Source: Cenococcum geophilum 1.58 (Eukaryota; Ascomycota; Dothideomycetes; Gloniales; Gloniaceae). Taken from it: a stretch of 64,000 bases of DNA. Of this stretch, positions 24,800 to 34,347 are shown one piece after another. Made by a program: the position numbers and the translations under genes. The stretch is taken from contig KV748178.1 in the NCBI GenBank assembly GCA_001692895.1, positions 3,830,536 to 3,894,535 of the forward strand. Reading direction: 5' to 3'. The stretch's first letter is position 1; each line of letters opens with the position of its first letter. Under the pieces are notes generated by a model, which saw only the letters and a program-made list of their open reading frames with translations, was not told the origin of the DNA and did not search any database.

Positions 24800-24992
24800 G
24801 TGCATACACAATAACAAGGGCTAGTCAAAATGTGTGTCGAGCCATTTAAAAACATCTTCTCATGTGCATACACAATAACAAGGGCTAGTCAAAATGTGTG
24901 TCGAGCCATTTAAAAACATCTTCTCATGTGCATACACAATAACAAGGGCTAGTCAAAATGTGTGTCGAGCCATTTAAAAACATCTTCTCATG
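24800..24992 (+). repeat. Tandem 64-bp repeat, three copies, carrying leader and start codon
   Basis: Three virtually identical copies (24800, 24864, 24928) of a unit starting gtgcatacacaataacaagg and ending at the eleventh codon of the downstream protein. ATG codons occur at 24830, 24894 and 24958. Because 64 is not a multiple of 3, the first two open 27-codon reading frames ending in TAA, while the third opens the full gene. Confidence 0.93.
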
Positions 24993-25278
24993 CGGGCATA
25001 CAATTAACGGAAACCACCTCTGCGAAAGAGCACAGCGCCTTGTCAGAAGCCTTTGCAATCCAAAGCCAAGTCAAGACATACCTCATCACCACAAATGTTG
25101 GCGATGTGTCGCTTACGCGAGAGATCCTGACAACTGCAAAGAACCTCCAGGGGAGCCAAACATTGATGTCTCGGATGCTCCGAAGGAAGAAGCTGGCAAG
25201 TGTGTTGCAGGAACTTGTAAACCCTTTCCCAAGCGCAAGTATGACGCGGACAAGGGTGACTGGGTGGAGCTGGAGTGA
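24958..25278 (+). CDS. Small Cys-rich protein of unknown function (106 aa)
   Basis: I do not recognise a named family. The start MCVEPFKNIFSCGHTI matches a pattern common in short ascomycete proteins (Met-Cys, then Cys-Gly-His about ten residues later). Cys residues fall at positions 2, 12, 22, 33, 47 and 50, then later ones, with His near 43-45, so metal binding is possible. There is no signal peptide or membrane segment. The C-terminus is charged (KRKYDADKGDWVELE). The start used is the third of three identical repeated start sites (24830, 24894, 24958), the only one in frame with the body. The two upstream copies would act as short upstream frames on a transcript that includes them. Confidence 0.6.
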   Translation: MCVEPFKNIFSCGHTINGNHLCERAQRLVRSLCNPKPSQDIPHHHKCWRCVAYARDPDNCKEPPGEPNIDVSDAPKEEAGKCVAGTCKPFPKRKYDADKGDWVELE

Positions 25279-25983
25279 AGCGTAGGATTATGGATGGAAT
25301 TGTGAGCTGCCTCTCTTTTTCTCATTTACGATGACTTTGGGGGCCTCTCAATTTACAACACCGAACATCTAGCTGTCTACACAGGCTATTCTTTTACTTT
25401 AATGTATTTTGCATACCAACTTCTTTTGGTTCTTACCATATACACTGATACAGCTCACTGTGCCTACACTAACACGCGCAATGAAAGACGGTCGAAACTT
25501 CGCATTCCTGCCGTCAAACATGTAAATTTTAACCGCAGCAGCTCGGCAATGCGACCCGCGAAGTTCACCCGAAGTCTAGACCGTCACTATCTAACGATGA
25601 AACGACCTTGGGATCCACAGACGCCACAAAACTCAGTGATAAAACTAGCCTCATTAGGAAAGCGCTTAATGGGCGGAGGATTAACAACGTTTGGAGGCTA
25701 TTTCCACATGGCCCGAGTGCACTTCAGGCCAGGAGTCGTTTAGACGGGCGGACTAGCCAAAGAACTGAAGAACCACGCCAAGCGCTTGCGCTGAGATATT
25801 GACAAAAGTGTACATTTGATGCAAAAAGGGTGTTGACATTAACCTAACCATTCCTCAATATAACAGCGTGCGTTACCCATTCTCTACCCAGACATGGATG
25901 TCTCCCTCCCCAACCCTCGACCTATTCGTACGCATGCAAACCGTACCGGAACAACGTCCTCTCGGGACCCTCCAACCAACCCC
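25279..25983. other. Intergenic, no gene recognised
   Basis: Contains a 113-codon open frame (25402-25743) with no family features, so I did not call it. The region separates the small Cys-rich gene from the rhodopsin-domain pseudogene. Confidence 0.4.
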
Positions 25984-26990
25984 CTACGGCATATGCACCG
26001 TCGTCGCGCTCGCATTCGACTTGGCCTCCGCAACGCTCGCCCAATCATGCTCCACGCTCCACATCATCTTCTTCGTAATAATCAGCCTCCTACTATCGCT
26101 GCTGCTCAAGCTCACCTAATCCAGATCTGCCGCGCTCCTCTCGTGCCAGCACCGCGCCTCCCGCGCAAACCGGTCCGGCCGCAGCGCGTGCGGGTCCGTG
26201 ATCTCCGCGGGCGCGTCGCCGGCCCGCGTGGCGGACTGCAGCGAGCTAAACGGGAACGTGTGCGCGGATTTGGCGCATGCCTGCGTGCCGTTGTGGGTGC
26301 TGGTCGCGCTACTCGTGTGTCGGTAGCTCGTGCTGCTGAAGGGGCGGAGGAAAGGGGCCTAGGCTCGATATCGTGCTCAACATGGTGGCGTAGCCTAGCT
26401 GCCACTGCGTTGCGACGGCGGAGTAGGCGCCGTTGAGGGAGGAGTTCCGGGAGGAGATGGTGCGGCGCAGGTAGTAGAGGCGGATGGCGGGGGCGACGAT
26501 GACGCTGAGAGCGAGTTAGCGTGGTGAAGGGGGAGGCAAAGGGGGGTGGTTGCTGCTTACGGAAGTTGACTGCTGGATGCGCCTACGACCATTGCTTTCA
26601 AGCGCAGAGCCATGTTGGGGTTTGCGACTAGGTAGATTGAGATGAAGATGGCGGCTTCAGTAATGATGTCTGTCGTTGTCATGACCTGCCATCGAGTGAA
26701 CTATATGGCAAGTTAATGGTAAGCTTCACCGTAAGTACTGCGTTTCAAGGTTCGCTCTCACAAGATACTTGCATTGTCCAGACCCATTAATCCAGAATTG
26801 AGCAAAGTTACAGGGTAACTAAGATCAGGATTATAGAAAGGATGGTCCAGAAGGTGGAAACGGCTAGCGTCCCACATTTTGCAAGTTTATGGCCTCACGG
26901 TGGAGATAATCGTAGGCATAGGAATATTATGGCGCTCTTTGAAAGAAGGGGAGTGATGATATAGAGGGTCGGTTAGGCGAGATCATCCTA
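25984..26990 (-). pseudogene. Fungal rhodopsin-domain integral membrane protein (decayed)
   Basis: The minus strand reads as the C-terminal two thirds of a fungal seven-helix 'rhodopsin domain' protein (the family that includes PTH11-like proteins). From high to low coordinates: a segment ending GQCKYL, an intron (gtgaga..tatag), FTRWQVMTTTDIITEAAIF, IYLVANPNMAL, an intron (gtaagc..ctcag, about 26515-26570), then VIVAPAIRLYYLRR, LNGAYSAVATQWQLGYA and LSTISSLGPF. There one extra T (about 26353-26355) shifts the frame and a second shift follows. The C-terminus (LRPDRFAREARC) has an in-frame TAG, then SSSDSRRLIITKK and a stop at 25984. The N-terminal part is missing, where a MITE-like copy starts at 26991. 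GC content is high in the 3' half. Confidence 0.6.
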
Positions 26991-27270
26991 TCCCTTAACA
27001 CGATAATGGGTCCTTAGGTTATCGATAAGAACCAACCAATTAAATTAGCTGAATTCGATGTCCGTACTCAGGAATCTGGGCAACGGCCAGGGCTTAAGGC
27101 GGGGTTTTTCCGTACTTTAATTTGGCCGAACGTTATACTAAGTAGGCCGAACAAGGTCTATATCGATTCCGGTACGATTGGAAGGCATAGTAGTGGTGTA
27201 ATCGCGTTATTTTGATTCTGGTGTTCGCGCACGGACCACTTACTCGGAGGACCCAATGGAAGGGTGGGTG
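26991..27270. mobile_element. MITE-related copy 2 (about 280 bp)
   Basis: Begins TCCCTTaacacgata after TA (26989-26990) and continues with the sequence seen in the 142-bp MITE (aatgggtcct, ggttatcgataagaac). It ends near cacggaccacttactcggag (about 27232-27251). Compared with 22252-22393 it has about 140 bp extra in the middle. The right TIR is degraded. Confidence 0.55.
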
Positions 27271-27342
27271 GGGCTGGTCGTGCAAAAGTGCACCCAAATC
27301 ACGCGAGACAATTGTCGATCATCTGCACGACATTATAAACTG

Positions 27343-27512
27343 CTGTCAGGGCACTGAGCAGGCTGATGGAATGATACATATGATACTCTATGAGGAAGAA
27401 TCTCAGGGGCTCGAAGGCCGCGAGAAGATATCTACACGATGGCCCGCGCGCTGTCACGTGACACGTCGCTGAGCTCAAAGAGACTGCCCAAGTACCCCCC
27501 CCCTACCAACAA
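27343..27512 (+). repeat. Direct repeat copy 1 (170 bp)
   Basis: Nearly identical to 28182-28361, starting ctgtcagggcactgagcagg and ending ccctaccaacaa. It contains one CACGTG box in gtcacgtgac. Confidence 0.9.
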
Positions 27513-27659
27513 CTGCTTCTCCAAATCAACAAAAGACTAAACCTCCAAAAAGTACGCTATTGTTATCGATCAAAAATTCTCTGTAGAATAGTGCGTTCTA
27601 TTTTTGTTCAAACATTTCTAACGAATTTATCCCTTAGCACGGTGAAATTCGTCCACACG

Positions 27660-28060
27660 TTATCGATAAGGATTAGCCAATAGAATTAATAGGATCAAAG
27701 GTGCATGCTCGGAAATATGAGGTCGGTGATATCCTCAATTTGCAGAAGCTCGAAAGCGGGCAGCGACCAGGGCTCCGGGGGACGTCCTTTGGCCTTCCGA
27801 GTCGGTGGGACAGGATATTGAGTTAGTGGAACAAAGCCTATATCATTAGAAGTACGATTGGTAGGCATGGTTGATGATAATATATTGATTGAATCTATAT
27901 AGGTGATGCGCGCACTTTTGATTCCGGCGTTCCGCGCGGACCACCTACAAGGCGCGTATAGCCTATATAGATTTAATTAATACAATTCCATCAACCATCC
28001 CTCCCAATCGTACTTCCAATGATTTGACCTTGTTCAACCGACTTAATATAACGCTCAACC
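27660..28060. mobile_element. MITE-related copy 3 with a long inverted repeat
   Basis: Starts ttatcgataaggattagcc, related to copies 1 and 2, and ends near gcggaccacctac (about 27950). Its right half (about 27811-27905) is repeated in inverted orientation at about 27961-28055, so the region can fold into a hairpin of roughly 95 bp with a loop of about 55 bp. Confidence 0.5.
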
Positions 28061-28181
28061 AAATCGGGTCGCTAAAAACCTACCACCTGAGCCGACGCCA
28101 TTCTAAGACCCGCGAAGACTTGCGCAAGATACGCAAAGGATTTTGACGAACGGGGCACTAACCCGAAAGCGCATCTAAATC

Positions 28182-28361
28182 CTGTCAGGGCACTGAGCAG
28201 GCTGATGGAATGATACATATGATACTCTATGAGGAAGGATCTCAGGGGCTCGAAGGCCCCGAGAAGGTATCTACACGATGGCCCGCGCGCTGTCACGTGA
28301 CCCGTCACGTGCACGTCGCTGAACTCAAAGAGACTGCCCAAGTACCCCCCCCTACCAACAA
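28182..28361 (+). repeat. Direct repeat copy 2 (180 bp)
   Basis: Copy of 27343-27512 with a short insertion that adds a second CACGTG box (gtcacgtgacccgtcacgtg). It lies about 270 bp before the conserved start of the permease pseudogene. Confidence 0.9.
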
Positions 28362-28628
28362 ATCCTTTTCTATATGTTGTACTTCTTTTCGTCCTCGGCG
28401 CATCCATGCGTTCTCTCCAGCTAGTCCCTCTTTTTCTTCCCCCACCTTTTTCTGCCCATTAATTCACTATGGCTTTCTTCTGCTGGCTCAGACGATTTAT
28501 CTCAAGATACCCATAAGATACAACATGAGACTTCTGTAGCAGCAGTCCCCAAACGACAGGGTTTTGAAGATGGAGATGCTGGAGACAACCATCATGATAA
28601 GGACTATACTCGCAATGACAGGGATGAC

Positions 28629-30472
28629 ATGGGCCGTATGGGAAAGATTCAGAAATTGAGGGTAAGAACTGCAAGATTCAACCTAGAATTTGACTAATAC
28701 AACATTTAACTAGAGAAATTACCGTCCACCGTCAGCGCTGGCTTTCACTGCGATTCTGCAGGGTACATGGGAGGTCTTAATGACGTGAGTAGACCCAGAA
28801 GACATGTCCATTCCAACGAAGTGCTTACTTTTTGTAGAGCTACAACTCAAGGCCTCACTGATGGAGGGTTGGCTGGATTAATCTGGCCATACATATGGAC
28901 GTCGTTGGGTTCAGCTTTGTCATGGCCTCCTTGGCTGAGATGGCATCGATGGCTCCGTAAGTACCTTCTCCGATGGATCTAAAGTGTAGTATCGCAACTA
29001 ACCACTAGATAGCACCTCAGGAGGACAATACCACTGGGTTTCAGAATTTGCTCCCCCGCAATATCAGAAGGTTATGAGCTACTTCATAGGTATTGTTTAT
29101 TAGTAACTAGAGTGACAACATCTCTAACGAACCTTAGGATGGATGTCAACACTATCATGGCAAGCAGGCACAGCATCTGAACCATTCCTGGTGGGAACTT
29201 TAATTCAGGCATGTGCGATCGTTATGTATCCTGACTATGCTCCTACAAATTGGCAAGGCACGCTTATGGTTATTGCGGTCACGATCGTCGTCTGGTTCCT
29301 CAACATCTGGGGTTCACGAGCAATGCCTCTCATTCAGAATATAATGCTCGTTATTCATGTCTTCGGCTTTTTGATCATCGTGTTGTGGGCGCTAGCACCA
29401 CGGAACACGGCCAAGGTGACTTTCACCCAGTTCACCAACGATGGTGGGTGGAACTCGATGGGTCTGAGTCTTATGATTGGCCAGATATCGGCCATTTATG
29501 GTTGTATCTGTATGTGTCAGTTGCGAATTGCTGCATCAATGCATGCTAACCTTATCAACAGGCTTTGATGCGGCGGCACACATGTCTGAATAGATTAAAG
29601 ATGCTGGCATCACTGTCCCCCGTGCTATGGCTTGGAGCTGTATCCTGAACGGAGCTTTGGGACTTGTTTTCCTCATTTCGTATATGTTCATGATGACAGA
29701 TGTCGACGCAGCACTTAATGACCCTACATATTATCCTCATATCTGGGTAAGCAAAGCCTCTTTTACCTGACGTATTTTCCCCATGAGCCTGACTCCTGAC
29801 AGTATGAAGGTCTCCCGACAAGCCGTCTCTCCAGGTGGAGTGGTCGCCCTCAACGTCATCCCGACCATCTTAATCTTCGCTGGTACCGTATCCTTCAACC
29901 TCTCTACCTCCCGCCAAACATGGGCCTTCGCGCGCGACAGAGGCCTACCCTTCAGCAACTGGATTGGCCACGTCGACCGCAAGCTTGAAGTGCCTTCCAA
30001 TGCTGTTACCATCACCTGCCTCACCACCACCGCGCTCTCCCTCATCAATATCGGCTCCGACGTTGCGTTCAATGCAAGTAAGCAACTCCCAGCCCACTTC
30101 TTCCCCGAACAATACTGATATCAAGCCATTTAAGTTATCTCTCTCAACATCGTCTCGCTCATGATAACCTGCACCTTCCCAATCGGATGTGTGCTCTGGC
30201 GGCGATGGCGACACCCAGAGCTTCTTCCACGCTCGCGCTGGAGCCTCGGGCGCTGGGGCATTCCCGTCAACTTATGTGGCTTCCTTTACTCCATCCACAC
30301 GTTCTTCTGGTGCTTTTGGCCTAACGCTACTCCGGTTGACAAGACGAGCTTTAACTGGGCCGTCGTCATGTTTGTCGGCGTAGCGATCATCTCTATGGCG
30401 TATTATTTTGTGAGGAGAAGGCATGTTTATAGAGGTCCTGTCGTGCTAGTTGAGGGGTGGAAGGGTCAGTAG
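28629..30472 (+). pseudogene. APC-family amino-acid/choline-type permease, two lesions
   Basis: A plasma-membrane transporter of the amino acid-polyamine-organocation family, of the fungal GABA/choline permease type. Motifs in order: MGRMGKIQKLR, intron, RNYRPPSALAFT and GTWEVLMT, intron, QGLTDGGLAGLIWPYIW, then VVGFSFVMASLAEMASMAP in a shifted frame, SGGQYHWVSEFAPPQYQK, GWMSTLSWQAG, LMIGQISAIYG, DAAAHMSE, FNLSTSRQTWAFARDRGLPF, ALSLINIGSDVAFNA, and a C-terminal region ending VEGWKGQ. Two lesions break it: a missing base near 28900, and TAG at 29591-29593 where the family has Glu (MSE-E). At least two introns (29747 onward, 30077 onward) need AAG as acceptor, which is unusual. The true start is uncertain; 28629 is the first in-frame Met. 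Confidence 0.75.
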
Positions 30473-31048
30473 GGACGGAGTAAGAAGGGGGGCTTTTGGG
30501 GGGTGTTTTAGGGAGCGTGTAGTGTGCATGTCAACTCGCGGTGTTGGGTTAAAAATAATTGTATGAGTATCAAAACAACTCTATCTTCTACCCTCAAACA
30601 TCTCTTATATTCTTAAAGGTCGAAATAAGAGGTCTGGGGTGATTTCCAAAGCCTTCGATTTTTACCGACCGTTTGAACCAAGGATGGCGTCCCTCTAATT
30701 CATGAATAGACAGCTTTAAGAACTCAAACATACCGTCTCTTTGCATCTCCTTGTAAGTGCTTGTTAATTAACAAGGTCAAGTGGTATAAACTCACACCTT
30801 TTCGAGTAATAAGCCCCGCTACTTCGGCATACTTCTACCTTTAGGTATAGTCCTGGATAGAAAGAGTATAAATCCGCACCGTTTAATCAGCACTATCAAC
30901 GTGCACTTACCACGAGATGAAAAGAGGCAGTGTAAAGTCACCGCATATGATGCGGATGCGGATTCGGTTGTAAAACGATTGGTGAACTCCGCTCTCAAAT
31001 TGAATCGTCCCATCTAGAAAGCAAAGCCCAAACAAGAAGGACTAAGAG
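30473..31048. other. Intergenic, no gene recognised
   Basis: Downstream of the permease pseudogene. It holds a 16-bp perfect palindrome (cttgttaattaacaag, 30760-30775) and short non-conserved frames only. Confidence 0.4.
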
Positions 31049-31740
31049 GTCGTTCGGTTGCAAGTTCAGATCAGAATAAGGGCTTCGGAATAGAGTTAAT
31101 CTGGAGCTCTAATCCGATTCTGATTGTTTGGTTAAATTCTAGTTTAATTTAATGCCCCTCTAACTGCCTAAAAAACGCACTGAAAATTACTAAAAAGTTA
31201 ATAACTTTACCGTGTAAGGCTTCTAAGCTAAAGCTCTTAGCATCAGTTCAACATCCCTTGCACCGATGGGTGCCTCAATATGATGGCCCGTGCGAGCCCC
31301 ACAAATTGTTGCTGTCGTCGTCAAATGAGGTTGTAAATATATAGAACAGAGAGTACACAAGGTCAATTCTTAGTGTTAATTCGCGCTATATAAGTCCTCT
31401 AGCAGTCTCCTTCCTTGTACAGCGGAATTCAAAACAGTCGGCAGTCAAACGTATTTCTTGGCGCTCTGTTTCTAAATCTCATGTTCCTAGCAGAATACCG
31501 ACCGCCTGTAAAATACGCTCTCTAATTGGCTAAGCTCGGGCCACCACATTGAGGCACAGAACAGTGGTGCAAGGGATTGAGCTTAAAATTCTAGATTTAG
31601 AATTTAACTTAATTTAAAGCCTCTAGATTGTACACGCCTCTGCTTTATAAAGCCACAAACGCGCACTAAATTAGGAAGGAACGCGTCCTTTTCTACCGGA
31701 CTTTCAGCTCTGATCTGATCTGAAGTTTTGCAACCGACAG
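31049..31740. mobile_element. MITE-like element with another MITE inside
   Basis: Inverted ends: gttcggttgcaagttcagatc near 31050 mirrors ctgatctgaagttttgcaaccgac near 31715-31739. The inner element at 31254-31576 splits it. The target duplication is unclear. No coding potential. Confidence 0.55.
31254..31576. mobile_element. Inner MITE with TCCCTTGCA ends
   Basis: Inverted ends TCCCTTGCACC (31254 on) and GGTGCAAGGGA (to 31576). Pairing continues over about 40 bp (gtgcctcaat-tg-tggcccg). The terminal nonamer TCCCTTGCA is shared with the 142-bp MITE at 22252, suggesting the same transposase family. Confidence 0.6.
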
Positions 31741-32199
31741 CCCGAAACACGGTCGAAAGAGCGAGTTGGGGCAAATCGGCCCACTGCATTAGTTTATTTT
31801 TCGTATTTGATCTACGGACTAATCAGGAGTTAGTGCAGGGGAACAGAACTATCCGACGCTTGGAAAACAACAACAACCTCATACTTGTTTTCGCTCCTTC
31901 AGATTCTCCGCGAAGCGCGTTCTCAATCGTACACATTGCCGACACGGACGGGTTTCGAGGTGGCTGAGCCCGAGCCGGCCTAATAATTTAGTGTAGACGT
32001 CATAAATATTTGGAAGGAGATCATGGCCCTAATGTTTTTAATACCATTCATTTCTTCGAAGAGACAATTTTCAGAAACATCACAACTTGTCTTTACTGAA
32101 TCATCTTTTCCATCACCAGCAAGAATCCCTACATCTCTTCTAGCTCGTTATCAAGTTCACAATGCCTACCAACACCGCAGCATGGCTAACCTCACCAAA
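31741..32199. other. Intergenic, no gene recognised
   Basis: Only short non-conserved frames between the MITE pair and the MFS pseudogene. Confidence 0.4.
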
Positions 32200-33300
32200 A
32201 TCAAAATCCCTTGAAGTTAAGTCCGCACCTTACGCATCCCCTGCAACAAAGTCAATATATAATGTGTTCCTGCCTTTTGGCAAAATTTTTAGCCTTCCCA
32301 GGTTCACCTTACTTACTGGCACTAGGACTTCACCAGCCTAGATGGCTTGCAAGTGGACTTTAGGCTCTGGATCCTTCCGCCAAGCTTTCTTCGTTCACGT
32401 CTCACAGTTGCATCAACAGCCATATCGGCTGCCAGTTGACTTAGTGTCAGCATGTCTATGATAGGCGGTGTTAGATTCTATGAACCTATCTCACCTAAAC
32501 AACCTCCAATAGTCAGGGCAGCCCCATACGTGAGGCCAATCACAAGAGTACTCCAGCCGAAGTATTCAGTGAAGATGTGTGCTACCGTTACAGCAGGTAA
32601 GATGCTGGCAAAGCCATACCGAGAGCCGTAATAAAGAGCTGGGAATATGACGCCAGGATACCTTGCCATCCTCAATGATGGTAGGATGAATTGGTTTGCA
32701 CGAAGCCTTAGGTCAGGATGGCGAGTCCAGAGTTTAAGTCGACTAGCGAACATGTTTTTCGATAGCTGAACGGACTCCGTTGCCACCGTATTAGAAGTGG
32801 ACCCATTGCGAACATGGAGAGTTTTGGGAGACACAATCATTGTGGCAAGCATGACGACATCCAGAATCGCAGCAAACTTGAAGGTCCCTACGCTCATGAT
32901 CAGTTGCGCTCCATTTTCAATCAGACTGGTGCAGTCACACATCTCCAGCCGCAGTATTTATCAAGAAGACCCCCAACAATAGGCGCTAAACGTGATCTGT
33001 TTGTCATTATAACCTTGAAAAACCCCATCGCTCGCCCACTGCGTCACTAAGAGTGTTCGAGCACGCCGCGCTATTGAACAAAATCGTACCGTTGATGGAA
33101 GAAGAACATATCAACAACCGTAGCCGCTCCGAGGGCCATTGCTACTGGGAATAGGCCGTTAAAGACTCGAGCAGCAATAAGTTGACCGCAGTTCTTCGCA
33201 TACCCGCTCCCCAATGCGGATACAAAGCCAAGGAGAGTAGTAAACAGATAGACGGGCCGGCGCCCGTAAACATTCGCGAGATGTACCTAGAGAAATGGCC
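32200..33300 (-). pseudogene. MFS transporter (decayed)
   Basis: The minus strand reads as a major facilitator superfamily transporter of the fungal sugar/drug type in broken frames. About 33295-33085: NVYGRRPVYLFTTLLGFVSA, GSGYAKNCGQLIAARVFNG and GAATVVDMFFFHQR. After a gap: a RAMGFFKVIMTN-like segment, APIVGGLL and KYCGWR. Then an open frame at 32942-32478 with LDVVMLATMI, ARYPGVIFPALYYGSRYGF, AHIFTEYFGW and YGAALTIGGCLGE. Further remnants run to about 32200. Several frameshifts and stops separate the parts, and the N-terminus is absent or unrecognisable beyond 33300. No RIP-type AT bias is seen, so decay looks like plain mutation. Confidence 0.75.
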
Positions 33301-34347
33301 CTATGCTGTCAAGTGCAATAACAAGGGTTCTAGTGCCGTTCGCATATTGCGCTAAAAGGGATGTTCATAACGAGATATATGAATAGGAAATTTTACGTTT
33401 GGTATGAAGCCATGACAGTTGTGTTATGAAACTCCTTGCTAAAGGTACGTAAGCGGGGTTGATACAGTAATCGCGGTATTCAACCCTCTAATGGCCGCAA
33501 GTAATGCAACCTGGATGAGTACTCTACACTATCATACACTGAGCATCATTATAAGGTGATGATCTCCTTGAGATAGCAGACCTTTAAAGTCACCGGCCAG
33601 TCCAAAGGATCAGCTGGATCATTCGATGGCATAGGATTGAGAAATTACTTCCCGCGGGCCGGCGCATTTGGGGATTTGACACCTCAGAGACATTTGAACC
33701 TACCTTTTCCGCATCTAAGTCATGTCCATTCGTCGTAGGCTTTTCCATAATGGCCAGAAGGTAAGCGGCAAAGGTTGGAGATTCGAAAATGCAGAAACTA
33801 TCAATATTCGCGAAGGCTTAGCCTAGATAAAACCAGCTACATCATTGAAAGTTGGTGTTCAGGTTGGTCGACATACCAACATGGGAACTAGCAACAGGTT
33901 GCAATTTCCTATCCTCCTTCGGCATTGCATCACCCGAGCAAGGGGAAACATACCAGAATCCAAGAACATTGATTACAAGCCTGTAAACTCAAAATTTGGA
34001 AGTTTGAATGTGCGAATGGTCACAAGCAGAGACATTCAGCTACTCTTTGCAGAAATAAAAAACCCCGGGTTCAACTTCCAAAAAGGCAATACGAGTAGGA
34101 TAGCTTGAATAAGAATAGAGAGATAATTATACGGGCCGTCTCACTAATATACCATATCTGGTGAAGAACAAGTAGAGGTTTGGAAGCCACTTTCCAGTAC
34201 CTTCGGGAGTTCGAATTGTTACGCCACACTGCTTAGTCATTCCGGATTGCTCAGCCACTTGCCTTCCTTCACAACTCAACTGCAGCCGCACTCAGCCAGC
34301 AAGAACAACAGCTATAAAACGTGTACCATCCCAATACTTACTTCGCA
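33301..34347. other. Intergenic, CWC24 promoter at the right end
   Basis: The first part may hold unrecognisable remains of the MFS N-terminus. An 87-codon frame at 33845-34108 has no family features. The last few hundred bases upstream of 34348 probably serve CWC24. Confidence 0.4.

Noticed and set aside
25402-25743. 113-codon plus-strand frame after the Cys-rich gene
   Set aside because: A hydrophobic start, but no conserved motif and no splice context; could not be supported.
25868-26436. Plus-strand frames of 83 and 180 codons
   Set aside because: Antisense shadows of the rhodopsin-domain pseudogene, whose minus-strand motifs are clear.
33845-34108. 87-codon plus-strand frame
   Set aside because: No recognisable domain; ordinary intergenic composition.
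34321-34347. Extended N-terminus of CWC24
   Set aside because: It would begin at GTG; the ATG at 34348 gives the family's start.
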